A DNA stretch of 64,000 bases from Icerya purchasi. Taxonomy: Eukaryota; Arthropoda; Insecta; Hemiptera; Monophlebidae. Under the pieces are notes generated by a model, which saw only the letters and a list, made by a program, of their open reading frames with translations, had not been told where the DNA came from and ran no database searches. Position numbers and translations under genes: made by a program. The stretch covers positions 9,348,501 through 9,412,500 of the forward strand of contig CM077116.1 in assembly GCA_039619475.1 (NCBI GenBank), written 5' to 3'. Shown in pieces: positions 25,096 through 38,324 of this stretch (its first letter is position 1; every line of letters begins with the position of its first letter).

Positions 25096-25232
25096 TTCGT
25101 TTAATCGAGAACCAAACAAATGCTGCTCTCAACAATGAAACTGTTTCCTTTCCCGAACCGTTCAGTTCGTTGGAAACGTTCAGTACTGCTACGTATATGC
25201 TTAAAATCTCGAACGAAAGTGTGTAATTTCCA

Positions 25233-25233
<1 letters not shown>

Positions 25234-25280
<47 letters not shown>

Positions 25281-25330
25281 ATTGAAAAGGCACAATTATC
25301 ACAACTATTAAATATATATATATATATATA
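25234..25330. repeat. Two TA microsatellite blocks
   Basis: (TA)n at 25234-25279 and 25311-25330 flank a 31-bp non-repeat spacer. The sequence just to the right (25331-25380) resembles a reversed SINE end, with CCTGGGACTAAACCCTGG, but this is not secure. Confidence 0.85.
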
Positions 25331-26695
25331 GGAATTAAATGCCCTCGTCCTGGGACTAAACCCTGGATGCCAGTCTTCATTATTCTTATAAATGACTGTC
25401 GGTTTCGATTATGTGATTCTCCTCGTCAATCGAAATGAACGAAAAAAAAAAAAAAAAATTAGTTACAAATTTCGTTACTGGGCTGTTCCCCCAGGCGTAT
25501 GAATGCTATAGCCAAAAACTTGATTCTTCGGGCCATCTCTGTATAGCAACCGCGAATGGGAAGAAGGTTCCTTCGGATTATACTCTTCTCCTAATTCTCA
25601 CAGAAGTGTCAGTTTCAATTGTTCGCGAAATTGAATAAATTTCCTATAAGCGTGACTCAAAAACGTTAGATATTTCGTGTAGAATTTTATTATTACTGCC
25701 AGCAGTATATAAACAACGGATAAAAATGTTAATGATTTTGTTACAGTATTTTTACGTCCGATCCCGCGTAACGGGGGATATCTATTTAGTAATGCATTTA
25801 ACGATCAAACGACAATGTGGAAACGTAAAGGCGGTACCGCACAACTAAAAATACGGCTTTTGCAGAATAGTCGGAAAACACGCAAAAACCTTTAAAGATT
25901 ATTTCATTCGGGGGTTTTCGTGCCGTCGCAAGACTAACTCCGATTGTTTTCAGCGCGATTACGCACGTTATCGAACTGGTCGCAAGTATTTAAGCAAAAT
26001 CAACTAGTATCCTTTAACTCGCGTGATTTTCTAAAATCAGTTACATTTCCATCGGTCATTAAATAATGTCAACGATGAAAAACTGTGACTACTGTTCATT
26101 TCCAATCGATGTTTGAAGTTTACCCTCCTATTTACCATTCTTGTCATTTCAATTTTTACGCTCTTTACTTATGTATAGTCACTTTATTGAAATAATCAAT
26201 AGCTTTTACTACCTCCGTTGTACAGAAGTACCCAATAGAACATATATATCTTCTAGGTGTTACGAAGTATGTATTGTAATATTTTTCGTGACATTTATTC
26301 GCGACAACCAGAATTTTAGACTGAGGCCAGTTGTTTTAATACATATCCGTATGAAAAAAAAAAAAAAAAAAAAAAAAAAGAAGCCAACAAAGTTTTCCGA
26401 TATTTGAATAATATACCGTCGCCATAGCCGTGGTGAACGATCAGAACACTATCTAGTTAGAATGGCGATTTTACAAATTAACAACGACGAGTAAAAGTTG
26501 TTTGAAACTGTGATAATCGTATCGAGAAGTCGATATAAAACGTGCATTATATGAGAATGAGACATTCACACCTGAACTTAACGGTGAAATATTTCCTCTC
26601 CGTTTCGGATAAAGTCTAATTTACACATTCGCACTACATGTGGAATTTCCATTAAACATCTCTATACAACATGTGTAAAAAAGGCTGGTTATCCC
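25331..26695. other. AT-rich non-coding stretch
   Basis: A-runs at 25442-25457 and 26354-26378 could be retroposon tails, but no body is recognised before them. There are no supportable genes. Confidence 0.45.
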
Positions 26696-26783
26696 CGATA
26701 CAAGATAAGTATTTCGTAGTGGCTATGTTGCGTGAATATCCATGTAACATAGCCGCTACTAGATGATACACCATCTTGTATCG
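26696..26783. other. 88-bp imperfect hairpin, pre-miRNA-sized
   Basis: CGATACAAGAT at the left edge pairs perfectly with ATCTTGTATCG at the right edge (11 bp). An asymmetric internal loop follows, then GTAGTGGCTATGTT pairs with AACATAGCCGCTAC (14 bp with one G-U if transcribed from the plus strand), and the terminal loop is short. Size and shape resemble a microRNA precursor. A small transposon-derived foldback is equally possible, because only the hairpin geometry supports either reading. Confidence 0.4.
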
Positions 26784-29700
26784 AAAATTACATTCTTGAC
26801 TACCCTTTTGTGCGTTTTCGTATAGTTTACTTTTATATCTAATTCTGGTGGAGGGGAAAAAACACAAGAACTGGCCGGGGCCAAAATTTATGGGGTTAGA
26901 GTGTACTTATCGATAACAAAAAGCAGGTGAAAAATCTACGTTTATAGGAAGTTGAAAAATATTAAAATGTAGCACCGAAGCCTAAAAGATTAATTGAAGA
27001 GAGTGCTTCAGAATTGATTAGACACGTGAACCCCAAAACAGGAGAACGCCTCCTACGCGAATTCTCCGAAGAAAAAAGTCGTAAAAGCCTCAAATGTCCA
27101 AAATCAGAAGATGGCGATGTTATACCCTCTCCGTAAGTAAATCGAATTTTATAATTTTTAGTGTATATTATTAGATATCTAATTTTAGAACTTTTCCAAC
27201 CGGATATAAACGATTATATTTATCTTTTCCGATAAAATATCGTAATAACCGTTTATTGACGCGCAATTACGACAAATTTTTATTGCAATCCTTTATAGCA
27301 GCATTATATCGATTTAGCACGCTGAATCCGATAGAACTTTTTATTTACAAAAAATAGATAGAAATGCCATCTTTCATCAAAAGACGCCAGCCCGATGAAT
27401 GTCGTAAACTCGAATTTTGGGAAATTTTAAAATGTCCTCTTTCTATTTCGAACCTGTTTCATTTCGTTATTTAAAATTGCGAACAGTTTTCAACTGCCGC
27501 CCGCTATTCTAAAGTCTAAATGATTATCTATCGCGATGAAAAATTGACAAAAGCCAGTTATAGCCCCAAAATTTTCATTAGGAACTGCTTTTTTGTTTAT
27601 TTTTTTTTTCCAGTTGACGAGGGGAGAAACTTTAATTGCTTTCGAAAGTTGTTCTTTATCGATTTTTAAGAAGAAAACGTTTTGTGTATAAAAGGAGAAA
27701 AACAAGAAAATTAGCTAGAACGACAAAAGCGCGCGCTACTATCCAAAAAAAAAAAACAAAAAAAAACGTATACCTTGACGGAGCGAATAAAATTTACGCC
27801 ATATTGGTTGTTTTGTTTTGTTTTATTTTCAACGTCATTTTCGCTCTTAGGGAAGATGTGATAAAAACGACCGGTAATTTTAGTCGAAGCTGAAGAACGA
27901 GTTAGCCGCTGTTAAAAAATTCTGCGGGACGCTGGCTTTTGTAGCGCGTTTGGGAGACTGTGCCCGCCCGAAACCGTAACGATTATTGAATGCTGTCTTA
28001 AAACAACATCGTCCCGAATCTCATCGTTTAATTACGAAAACTGGCTCTTGCGAAAATCGTAAAAATATATCCGTACCGAGCGGAACGAAAATTGCGCGAC
28101 TTTCGTAACGAGCTTAATTTCGCAGAAAGTTCTTAATTAGAAAAATTAAGCACCGAAAGTAAACCGAAGTAAAATTAAGCTAGACCGGCGCTTTAATGGA
28201 CACTTAGCTGCAGCTTGGAGGGGGCTTAAACGAGTTTTAAACCGTCTACGATCGCCGTTCCATCTAGAAGAAGACTTCTTTTTCTCAATCTCATTTCATC
28301 CGTAACTCCTTTCGGTTCTTTTTGTCTCCATCTCTTTATGTTTTTTCAAAAATCTTTGAAAAATCCGGTATAAAAAATCGAGCTACTTTCTGGTAAATCG
28401 CGTAATTAAACGTGTACGCTCTATTAAACCTGTTACGAACATATTTTTGAAGCCGTCGGTCAATCGATAATTATTTCTATAATATATATATATATATATA
28501 TACAAAAGTCAGTTCCCAGGAATTTTACCAACGAGCGAGCGAGCGAGCGAGCCCCCCTTATGATCCCTCGGTTGTTTCAAAGCGTCATTCTTACCTTTTT
28601 TATTTCGGGTTTGCTAAAAAGGAAAAACAAAGACAGTTTTCAGTTTGAATTTTCGTTCGATGCGCATTTATTTCAGAAACAGGAAAATGTTACCAAAACT
28701 TCTTGACAAAACCCTAGGCGTAAAAATAGCGTTAACATTACTCGAACCTTCGAATTTCGTATATTGAAAGTTTTAATTGTCTTCAAAAAAAAACAAGTCT
28801 ACGATTTGCGTGGCAGTTTTTATTAAAACTCTCCCACGTGAAAAAACGGTTACACGATTTCCACGCGAAAACGAATTTCTAAATTCGAGACATTGTAGCA
28901 TTTTCTCGTTACCCCTCCGGTATGAGAGGACACGGTTATGAATATAATTCGATCGTTTAAACTGCGTCACATCCTCTGGACTTCTCCCGGACGATGATGG
29001 TCTTTTATAATTCTTACGGAAGGGTGGCACCATGTCGTTTTTAAACGTCACACGTAATCGACACGAGAAAGTTTGTAATATTTACATTCGCGCGCATGAT
29101 GCGATTTTGGATTGTTCGTTTTCAAAAAACAGAATGAAAAAATAAATGTCTTATAAACGCAAAAACGGAACAGATTCCGTAACAGGATTTCCGAATGATT
29201 GCTCAAAAAAAAAAAAAGAAAAAAAGATACACGGAGCTTTTTCACTGTTCCCGCCGAAAGAATGACGCAGTCGTCAATGTATATTATGTGCATAAGTGCG
29301 TACATTCATAATGAGCGACGGTATCATGTTCCCCCTGATTGCAATTATATCAATCGTCGTGTGAATAAATTTTTTCCATTTTTTACGTTATTATTTCGCA
29401 AAAAGTACTTTTTCCTTTTTCTTTTTTCTTGCTGTCCTTTTTAACGACTTATTGAAAGGATTTTTTTATTTCTAAATTTCGACCGTTGAACTGGCTTTAA
29501 CTTTTTTTTTTTTTTGCTATAATTAGATTTTGTAATGGTTTTTAACTTTTCCTGATTTTTTATTTCAAATTCCATCTTATGATTAGAATGATACATGATG
29601 CAATCGTTTAAATGAAGAGAGCGCCGTGGCAAAATAATTTATCCCATGGCGGGTAGGGGGTGACAGATTGTCGTTGGCGATTGCAAAATTACGTGTTCCC

Positions 29701-31692
29701 CACAATGCACCCACAAAATGTAACGGATCGGTAACCTTTCTTCTTTTAGGATTCGCCTTTTCCAGATCACTTCCCTGCTATAACTTTTATTTTCAGATTC
29801 AAATGTTAAGTGCGCGTATACCATTACCGGGAAGAGAGGCTGAGTTACAATACCGGATAAAACCTCTGATTAACAGATAAACGTTACTCGCTAACTGGGA
29901 ATAAGCCGGGAATTTTGCAAACCGGGAAAAAAACAGAAATAGCCAACGATAGTTTCGATAAAAAAAAAAAAAAAAAAAAAAAAAATTATTTGAAACGAAA
30001 AAATGAATGCAGTTTTTAATGTACTTTACTTGATAATAAATTATGAAGTTCTGTTTCATACATGCGCTGTGGCGGTCATAACGAAAAAATTCCATTCTTC
30101 TTTTTGTACAATTCTAGTGTAATCGAGGCAAATCAGAAGGATTTAGACCAGGAAAGCTGGGGGAATAAATCGGGATTTCAAAAATTGTATTCGTATTTGA
30201 GTGGCCACCGTTGAGCTCCTTTCAAAAAAAAAAAAAGAAAGAAAACTTATATTTTCTTTTCTCTCTAACGCGATAAGCATAGATGAATTGATCGAACAAT
30301 CCTTTTGTCGCTAGACCCCCTTCACATGAGATGTGGTTCTACAGTACTTGAAGGAAGGAAAATTTTAATTATGTCATAAAAAAATAATCTGTTACAATTT
30401 CGATTACGCGCGTATTTGCCGTGACACTTTTCCGTAAGCAACGTTTTTTACAACCTAAAATGTTTATTTTGAAACTTATTCGAACGTTTACGATCTCCAT
30501 TCGTAAAGGTATCTCTTATTTTCCATTTGCTTCGTAAATTCGACGTTTTTTAAGTTACAAATTTGAAAGTTGCTGCATCTGAAGAAAGGAATACACGTAA
30601 TTTATTGTTTGGTAAGGTTTTTATTTCGATGCCGTCGTAATTACCGGTTTGAAGTAGTTGCCGACTGGAATAATTGCACTCAACTTTGGCCACATCCTCT
30701 TACGGATACTGCAGAGTCAGTGTTCTTATGCGTAAAGCTGAATTTCCGTACAAACGTTTTTGATCTCGGTTAAGGGGCGGAAAATTTTGAACCGCAATAG
30801 AAATGCAATGTCTGAACAGAGCTGTACCGTGCCGCGTTTCTCGCTCGAAAGGTTTACTTATATTAAAAATATGTATATGCATATTTAATAATTCTGGCTC
30901 GTCATCTTTCTCTGAAACCCCTTTCTACGAACTATGTTGTCGGAAGCTTTTTTAATGTTTTTATTTATTTTTTCAAAAGTTGTCCGAGTAATTTTATAAT
31001 TTCGTACATCAATTATTATTTAAAATTTAATATTAAAAGAAAAAAAAAAACAAACAAATAACATCAAAAAGTTGCTTTTTTTCCCGAAGAAAGTGTGTCA
31101 CGCTTCCCGCGGGTTAATCTGCCTGTGGAACATGTCGGAGTATCGTTATGAATTTTCTCCGTGGCTCGCATTTATACACTCTGACGAGAGAACTGAAATT
31201 CATATTTCGAAATTAAATCTAGCTCGAGCGAATCTTGGACATTATTCCGAAAACAGATGAAGCGCATAAACTCTAGGGCAAGAGACCGGTGTGCACTAGA
31301 ATTGGCACCCGGTTCAAACAAACTGACAGGCGCCGAAACAAATTTTCCAATTTATGCCGGTTCTCTGCACGTGTTGCTCACTTTCACGAATTCCGCGTTT
31401 CCAGAATAATTTCGGCTGATTTGTACATTGAATTTACTACTTCGATTTTCCGCTGAAGATCTCGCGTTGTACGCAAAAGAAAATTTCTCAGCGCGAAATT
31501 AAAATGTACTTGTCGGATGTGTCAGAAATTTTAAAATTTACCAACGGAAATATAAATATTTAATCGTACTACCCGCTGACGCAGCACAAATCGATTAACT
31601 TTGACAGTTTGAAAATTACCATTCTGCTTCGAGCTAACGGAATTAATAATTTCTAGAAAAGAGAAATGCATTTTCCTCCGACGAAATAAAAA
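26784..31692. other. Long AT-rich non-coding stretch
   Basis: It contains a TA array (about 28481-28502), the GAGC array listed separately, long A-runs at about 27744 and 29960-29985 and T-runs near 29500. A slightly CpG-richer segment lies at 27.9-28.3 kb. Open frames are short and biased to K, F, I and N. Nothing is recognised. Confidence 0.5.
28532..28553. repeat. GAGC tetranucleotide array
   Basis: Five head-to-tail GAGC/CGAG units stand in AT-rich DNA next to a C run. Confidence 0.85.
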
Positions 31693-31812
31693 CAACTAGA
31701 AAAACAACAAGAGAAACAACAAGAGAAACAACAAGAGAAACAGCAAGAGAAACAGCAAGAAAAACAACAAGAAAAGCAACAAGAGAAACAACAAGAAAAG
31801 CAACAAGAGAAA
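31693..31812 (+). repeat. 12-bp tandem repeat readable as (QQEK)n
   Basis: Nine perfect-register 12-bp units (31705-31812) follow one diverged unit (31693-31704, reading QLEK). In the plus frame of 31705 every unit reads Gln-Gln-Glu-Lys. The differences between units (CAA/CAG, GAG/GAA, AAA/AAG) all fall at third positions and are silent. The frame opens after a TAA at 31687-31689 and ends HVYY then TAG at 31825-31827, with no ATG. It could be part of a low-complexity exon, but the array probably has few independent mutations, so the silent pattern may be chance. Confidence 0.85.
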
Positions 31813-31827
31813 CACGTTTATTACTAG

Positions 31828-34800
31828 GTGCGTATGATATAGGTTGGCGAGAAATTCGAGTTTATCTGGAAAACGATTAGGATCGACAGATAAATGAGGA
31901 CGAGTAATTGTCCGCAGATAACGTCTGATTAGTCGTGGGGTCTCCTCTGATTTATGCGTATAATCTTGCTACATTGTAGATTTTCGGCGATTTCGGTGCC
32001 GCTGAAAGATGTTCGAAACCTACGCCAATCGCAAGTCCCACTCGCGCGGTATCCGGATAATTTTTTTTCCTCCTATAATTCGCCTATCCGTCCTAATGAA
32101 CGAATTGAGCACAGATGGTGCCTCGTTAAGACGTTTCGCGTTGGCGACGACGGCCCAATGTGATTTTTTCTCCGAACACATGTTACTCCACTCGTCTGTG
32201 TCTAATGGAACGTCGCACCGCTCCTATTGCGTTGTTCAGCTTTTCAACTGTGCGCATTCGCGCCGGTCATTTCGGTTCCAGAGCTTTAGATATGGTGGCT
32301 GAATAAAAATTGCCGCGACGGGGCTTCGGAAGGGAACAACTCTCTTTAAGCGGCACAAAAGCTTCGCAGAGAATTCCATAACAAAACTTTGCGGCCTCGT
32401 TTGACTGGATAAAAATCAGCTAGAGCGATTAGCAGTCGGTCCAGGGTCAACATTAATCAGCCTATTAATCGGCCTACCACCAAGAATGGCTTTTATGACA
32501 ATTTCAGTAACGAGTTGACAATTTTCCGTTGCACGCTGACCTATTCTGTGCGCATAGAAGAGAACTCGGCGTCTAAGAAGAGGCAAGTTTTAATTTCCGT
32601 CTGCCGCCGAGTTTTAAATTTTTAGTGAATTTGCCACTTGAATTATTATCGTTTTTTTGTTGTTTTTTTTTTTTTAATATTTCGAAAGTAACGAAGCCAA
32701 ATCCGGAAATACGTGAATTTAGCGGTGCGTCCCAGTTCATTATTCCTAAAAAATGTGTTTAACGTCGCCTTAAAAGGCGTTAATTACTATTAACCTTTTT
32801 TTTATTTTTCATAATTTCGGTCTGAAATGGTACACATAATTTTAGGCACGTTGTACACATATATGAAGTGAATGTATATTCCTATAGAACTTTTGTGGTG
32901 ACCTGCGAACCTGAAAGCGTGATAAGAAAAAAAAAAAAAAGCTGATGTATAATTTGTTCAAAGTATTTTAGTTTTCTGTCCGGAATAAGTTTAATTAATT
33001 AAATCGTAGTTATTTTAGAATTGCGAAATTTTTCATTCAAATTTCTTCATTTTTTCAGCATCTTAGTGTTTTTTTTTGTTTTTTTTCTATATTGTTAACC
33101 ACTCAAATTATTCTGCCGCCGGTCTTACTATTTAAACGAAGCATTTGTATTCCGAAATTTTTAAGTCTGAAAACGGGACAACCTTGAAATAACAACAGCG
33201 GATGGGTTAGATAAAATTACTTGAAATATGTTCTACAGGAATGAATCATTTTAAAATCGTTTCTAGGGAAAATTATCAAATTCTGAAATATCAAAAAAAA
33301 AAAACAACAGAGCTAGAAGCGCGCTCCAATTTTTTGGTTGACGAATTCTCGCATGTTCAATTAGACCTGTGCTATATAAATTTTACTTAAAAACGGTTTT
33401 ATAAAGTTCTTTCAGTATCGTAATGTAATGCAAACTACGGCTAAAGAGGTAATAAAGCAAGCCAAAAAAAAAAAAAAGAAAAGCATAAAAAGGAAAGAAA
33501 AATAAAGTCAGACTGTTGCGTGTCAATCACCTTTTTTTTCAACAATATTTCACATTTCGAATAAACGCGTGCGATGCGATTAGGCGTAAAGTGCGTAAAT
33601 TATTCACTTTTGGTTTTTTATTTAATAAAATGTTGCGAATTTAATATATGTATATTTTGTTCGCTGAGGCGGCATCCTGTTTTGCTCCGGCGAGGCAGCG
33701 TTTTGTTGTTCATTCCTCATGTGCGCTATCTGTATGATTAATTGTCATTTAGGTTATTATTATTTGTTGCTACGGTTATATCAGTTAACTTGTAAAATTT
33801 AAAAATTTACTTAATCATCCGAAGCTAATTACATTTGTAAAAAGATCGATGAAAAACAAAAATTCTATACGACCGTGTGAAATTGCTGTTACCATTCTCT
33901 ATAGGATACCGCAGCCTTTATTGTGATTTCGTCATATATATACTATACTGCATAATTCAATTAAAAAAGCGGTCAAGAATTCAAAATTTTACTTTTAAGC
34001 TGCAAACCAACTCTGCGTATCGTCGGGTAATGATTTTTTTTTTCCTTTAATTTTGAACGCGTTAACCGTGGACATCAGTACGAGTGAAAATTATGAAAGT
34101 GTCGATATGCGGCAGATACCCGAACGAAACATCACTGCCTAATCTAATGCCTCGGTAGCTGTCCTCAGGCTATGATTAAAAAATATACTAAATCTATTGT
34201 AACGGGTTATCTCACTTGCGCTTATGTAAAAAAACAGGAAATGTCTCGCGTCGTCGCAAATATTCCAAATCCATTCTAGCTTTTTGTTTCTCTACCACTC
34301 GTTTTGAAAACTGAAACGATATGCAAAAATAGAATTCACAAAAATTAAACTCTAATAATTGTACTGAAGTTGCAATTTCAAATTGCTGCCTATATATACT
34401 AAAACATTTTCAGTGATTTGACTTTGCCTAGACAATAGAGCATTTTTTGCTATATATTTTGTGTGTACTCGTATAAATCGAAAAATCCGTTTCATTTGTA
34501 AATGATTTTCTTTTTTTTTTTTTTTTTTTTTTTTTTTTGGAAAATGGATTTCACAACTCATATTTTACCTAAGTATGTTAAATACAAAAGAAATTGAGGT
34601 AGACGTAAAATTTGGTTCAAAAATGTAAATTTTCATCCAGACCGAAAACGCACATTATTCACTTTGATTGCATTTTTATTAGGTCGGTCTAAGAATAACT
34701 CGCTTTTGTTTTTTCGACTGTATTTCAACGCGTGCGCCGAACGAAGACATGTAAATATTCTTTATGGTCATTTGTAAAAGTGGAATTTTTTTTTCGAACG

Positions 34801-34865
34801 AAATGAGAAATTGTCAACAATGAACCGGTACGTTTTTACGAGTTGTTAAGTATGATAATTGTAAA
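31828..34865. other. Non-coding stretch with CpG-richer patch at 31.9-32.6 kb
   Basis: The patch holds overlapping plus frames (69 and 97 codons at 31954-32302), unrecognised. Several ATTAAT/TAATC homeodomain-type motifs and a TTTTATGAC motif occur at about 32440-32505. The rest is AT-rich with A-runs (32929, 33294, 33465) and a 30-base T-run near 34509-34538. Confidence 0.4.
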
Positions 34866-35011
34866 AATATATACTGTAGATTAATATTCGCCGGTTATAA
34901 AGAATATATACTGTAGATTAATATTCGCCGGTTATAAAGAATATATACTGTAGATTAATATTCGCCGGTTATAAAGAATATATACTGTAGATTAATATTC
35001 GCCGGTTATAA
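34866..35011. repeat. 37-bp unit tandemly repeated four times
   Basis: Each unit contains TATATACTGTAGATTAATA followed by TTCGCCGGTTATAAAG. The four units appear identical apart from the truncated last one, implying recent duplication or ongoing homogenisation. Confidence 0.95.
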
Positions 35012-38000
35012 GAAAAGTTTGTAATGAAATCTGTGTGTAACTTTTTGTATCGCGTCTATGAGGGGTATTCATTTTGAAACTGACCCATTCTGAAGATACT
35101 ATTAGCTTATGGGAGTTAGTTCAGGGTATCTGTCCACGTCGAAATCCATTGAGACCAGCATGCGGTGCACTTCTTCCTGCTAAGACATTCGTATGTATTA
35201 AAATGCAACTACATATATGCGACAGTCCTATCAAGTAGGGGTTACCAAATGTATATTAAACTGGAAAAAATTGTCGGTTCACGAAATTCTAAATACCTCT
35301 GGAGGGGGAGCTCTACATTTAAGTTTTTCGAAGGTTTTCTTCCCCACTTTTGCCCGGACTAGCAGAGTCTTTTGCGGTAACTGAAATATTACATATTGAA
35401 AACGGAAAAAGAAACTACACAGCGGCTGACAACCTGCTTCATCTATTACTTCAATCGAGGTGGAAGAGTGACGACTCGGACGTGAATGTTAAAGTACAAA
35501 AAACAGTAGTTCATTTTGGTATTCGAAAAAACTGATTATTAAAAGTGATATTTTAATATTGATTTTTTTCTCTCTCTTGTAATGTGGATTAAACGTGTTA
35601 ACTTTGAATTGTTTGTTATTTGTAATTTTTTCGAAGAACGGGATAAGTGGTTTGTTATTTGTAATTTTTCATTTGCAAAACATTGCGCTGTTTGCGATTT
35701 TACGCGGAATTCATACATCGCGTAAATTGCCGCACGGAAAGTTGCGATTTTCTGCCTTCGAAGGAAAAGCGGAATTTTACGAATGCGATAGAGCGCTAAT
35801 AGCGAATTAAAAATGAATGCGAACATGTTATAGCAACCGGTAGAAGTTGTTAAGGCAAACAAAAATTTTTTTCTTTTCAAGAGGAAAAGCCGTTTTTGCG
35901 CACACTGTATAACCGAATTAAAATAAACCAGCTTACACCTCTCCCTATTCTCCGGCTCATTCATTTTTAATGACTTCCCGAATAGTAGTTTGTAGAGCGG
36001 TTTCTTTTACATTTATCTTTTTATCGCGCGGCACAGCTATCGTTGATGGAATTTTTAACACCGCTATACCGCGCAACCATGATAATTCCTCGGTGAAAAG
36101 TGAAATATTTCTGTTTCCACGAACGATATAGGCGTTTTTCTTTTTTTATATTCAAATTCATCCTATTGAACATCTTTCATTCGATTGAGATCTATTTTCT
36201 GTGGATTCCTAGTCATAATAAATTGGAGGATTAGTTGGTTTACAGTGGCAGATTTTAGGGTACATTTTCAGCTGGTAATATTGCTTTCCTTAAGTGACAC
36301 TCATAGACTTCCTCTCAATTCTGGTTCCTTTTACCTCTCTATTTAACCATATTTTCCTACGCACTTTCGACAATCTCGGCTGCTTGACGTCTTTAATCAC
36401 AGCCTCCTTCATGCATCATTTTCTCGTTTCTCATCTGCGTCTACTCCATTTTGTCCTTTTCAATCCTCTTCTAATTACTTTCTCTGTGGTCCTGATTTCC
36501 TGTTTTATTTGAATTTTCCATCTCTTCTACTGAACAATCGCCCTTCAGTCTCTTCTAAAACCGCGGGCGATATCGTCCCTCTTAATTCGGTCTGCTTCCG
36601 TTATTGCTGCATTCGAATTATTTTTATCTTCTATGCTTAAACGTTCGAGTTAACTTTATTTTCTTTTTATTTCCATTTCTAAAGCTAAAATGTCCTCGTT
36701 GACGAATCATTGTAAAAACAAAAACAAAATGAAAAAAAGAAGAAAACAATATATTAATTACCGAAGGCGGCTTAAGTAAGATGACTGCTGACAAGGCCTG
36801 TGACTTCTTCCGTTAAATGTTCTCGGTGCTCGTGGGAAGTTTAAGTTTCATGGTGACAGTCAAAAGTGTCTTAATGGGAGGGCGTTGGAAATCGCAGCGC
36901 TTTACATTGCAAGTCGGCCGTATTATAAAATTAAACACAAACGTCACGAAGTAATCGGCAGAATTAGCTTTTGCCGGAGCCACCTTGAAATCGAGTATGA
37001 CTCGGTAGACTACGCCGCTAAAAAGGCGACTGCGGATGGATTAAGATTTCCCAGTAGAAGATGAAATTTCGGTATATAATGATATAACAACTGAACTGAA
37101 AATAGAAGGCCGCACGGTATACTGTTCAGTCTTCAGTGGCATGTTTTCCTATCGCTGGTTTTTTGCTATACGCAGATTTGTGACTTAGAAATGGCGAAAC
37201 GAGTCATTGTAGCTTTGCATTTTTTCCGATTCGTCTGCGTGTAATAATGTCCGCAGTGATCAACTTTGTTTTTTTTTCGGGGGGGGAATCAATTGCTAAA
37301 TATTCGTTTGCCATATTTTTCCTGTACTGCGAGGATACAGTTTCGTCTGTAGTATTGAAGAGTTAATGTAAAAGCGATATTGCGAAAAAGATGGACAGGG
37401 AAGAGTCGAACTGTTTTAATAATAATCCGATGGTTGAAAGCGACGAACGCGAAAAGAAAACTATCAGATGAGAGAATATTTCAGTATAACTATCTGTGGG
37501 TAATAACGAGTTGATATTTCAGGTAGAACGGTGGAACGTACGTAAACACGTGACAAAGTATTGCGCCTGGCTAATTAATTAAGAAGTGTCGTAACAAATA
37601 GAAATAAGTAGTTTTACATTATATTTTAAATTGTAATGTATGGTTAGTTAGCTTCACGAAAAGAAAAATTGAAATTAATCAGAATTACAATTATGTTCAA
37701 AAAGAAATAAATTGAAATTGAGATAATTAACTGTATGCGTATCTCCATTTGTTAGCGCCTAAATAATTTAAAACCGGTAAAAGCTACCGGTTCGTTAACT
37801 CTTATTAATTTCCATTAATATCTCAATGAATATCCCCGATCATACACAGGTACATAAATCCTAATACAATCAAGTCGCAGGAATTCCATCGATATAGTTG
37901 CCCGATGTTTTGATTTGTGTTCAACAGCCGAGATCGTATTATTTAGATACCAATGAAAGTATCGCTCGTGTTCAGTAGCAAACTCAGCGATAGTTCCATC

Positions 38001-38147
38001 TGTGGTTGACTGATGAAAGTGTTATTTTGTGGACGACCGTTTTTTTTACGTACACGGCCGCATTCTGTACTAGATTCCTTTTGGGTGACTTTATATAATC
38101 TGAAATATGCTATATGTTCGAGTTAGCTAAAAAGCTGACACGCCTTT
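35012..38147. other. AT-rich non-coding stretch
   Basis: Short frames at 35165-35535 and 35539-35964 are unrecognised. TTTGTTATTTGTAATTTTT occurs twice 42 bp apart near 35608 and 35650. No supportable gene or transposon was found. Confidence 0.45.
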
Positions 38148-38321
38148 TTATTTATGTCGAATTGAATGCAGCAGGAACAAATACCATTTTGTTACTTCAA
38201 ACCGTAATCGTTTTAGCTGGTTCTCAGGTTTAAATTTAATCCGGCATCGTTTTGTCTGTTTTATTGGAGCGCAAACTAATTTCGGAAGTACTTTAGTGAG
38301 GTCTTCATCGGAGTCAGACAT
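38148..38321 (-). CDS. Candidate small ORF/exon, 57 codons, acidic start
   Basis: The product is unknown. The minus-strand ATG at 38321 opens a frame starting MSDSDEDLTK, continuing through a basic middle (KQTKRCRIKFKPENQLKRLR) and ending HSIRHK before TAA. The ATG lies one base after a convincing acceptor: a pyrimidine-rich TTTCCTCCTCTTG tract ending in TTGCAG, with the AG at 38323-38324. The frame is also open 24 codons upstream of the ATG, to a TAA near 38395. The acidic start and basic centre look like a nuclear or nucleic-acid-binding protein, but no family is recognised. A start codon right behind an acceptor suits a first coding exon after a non-coding one. An internal GTAC donor after LTK is weak. 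Chance remains likely in DNA of this composition. Confidence 0.25.
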   Translation of the reverse strand: MSDSDEDLTKVLPKLVCAPIKQTKRCRIKFKPENQLKRLRFEVTKWYLFLLHSIRHK

Positions 38322-38324
38322 ACT

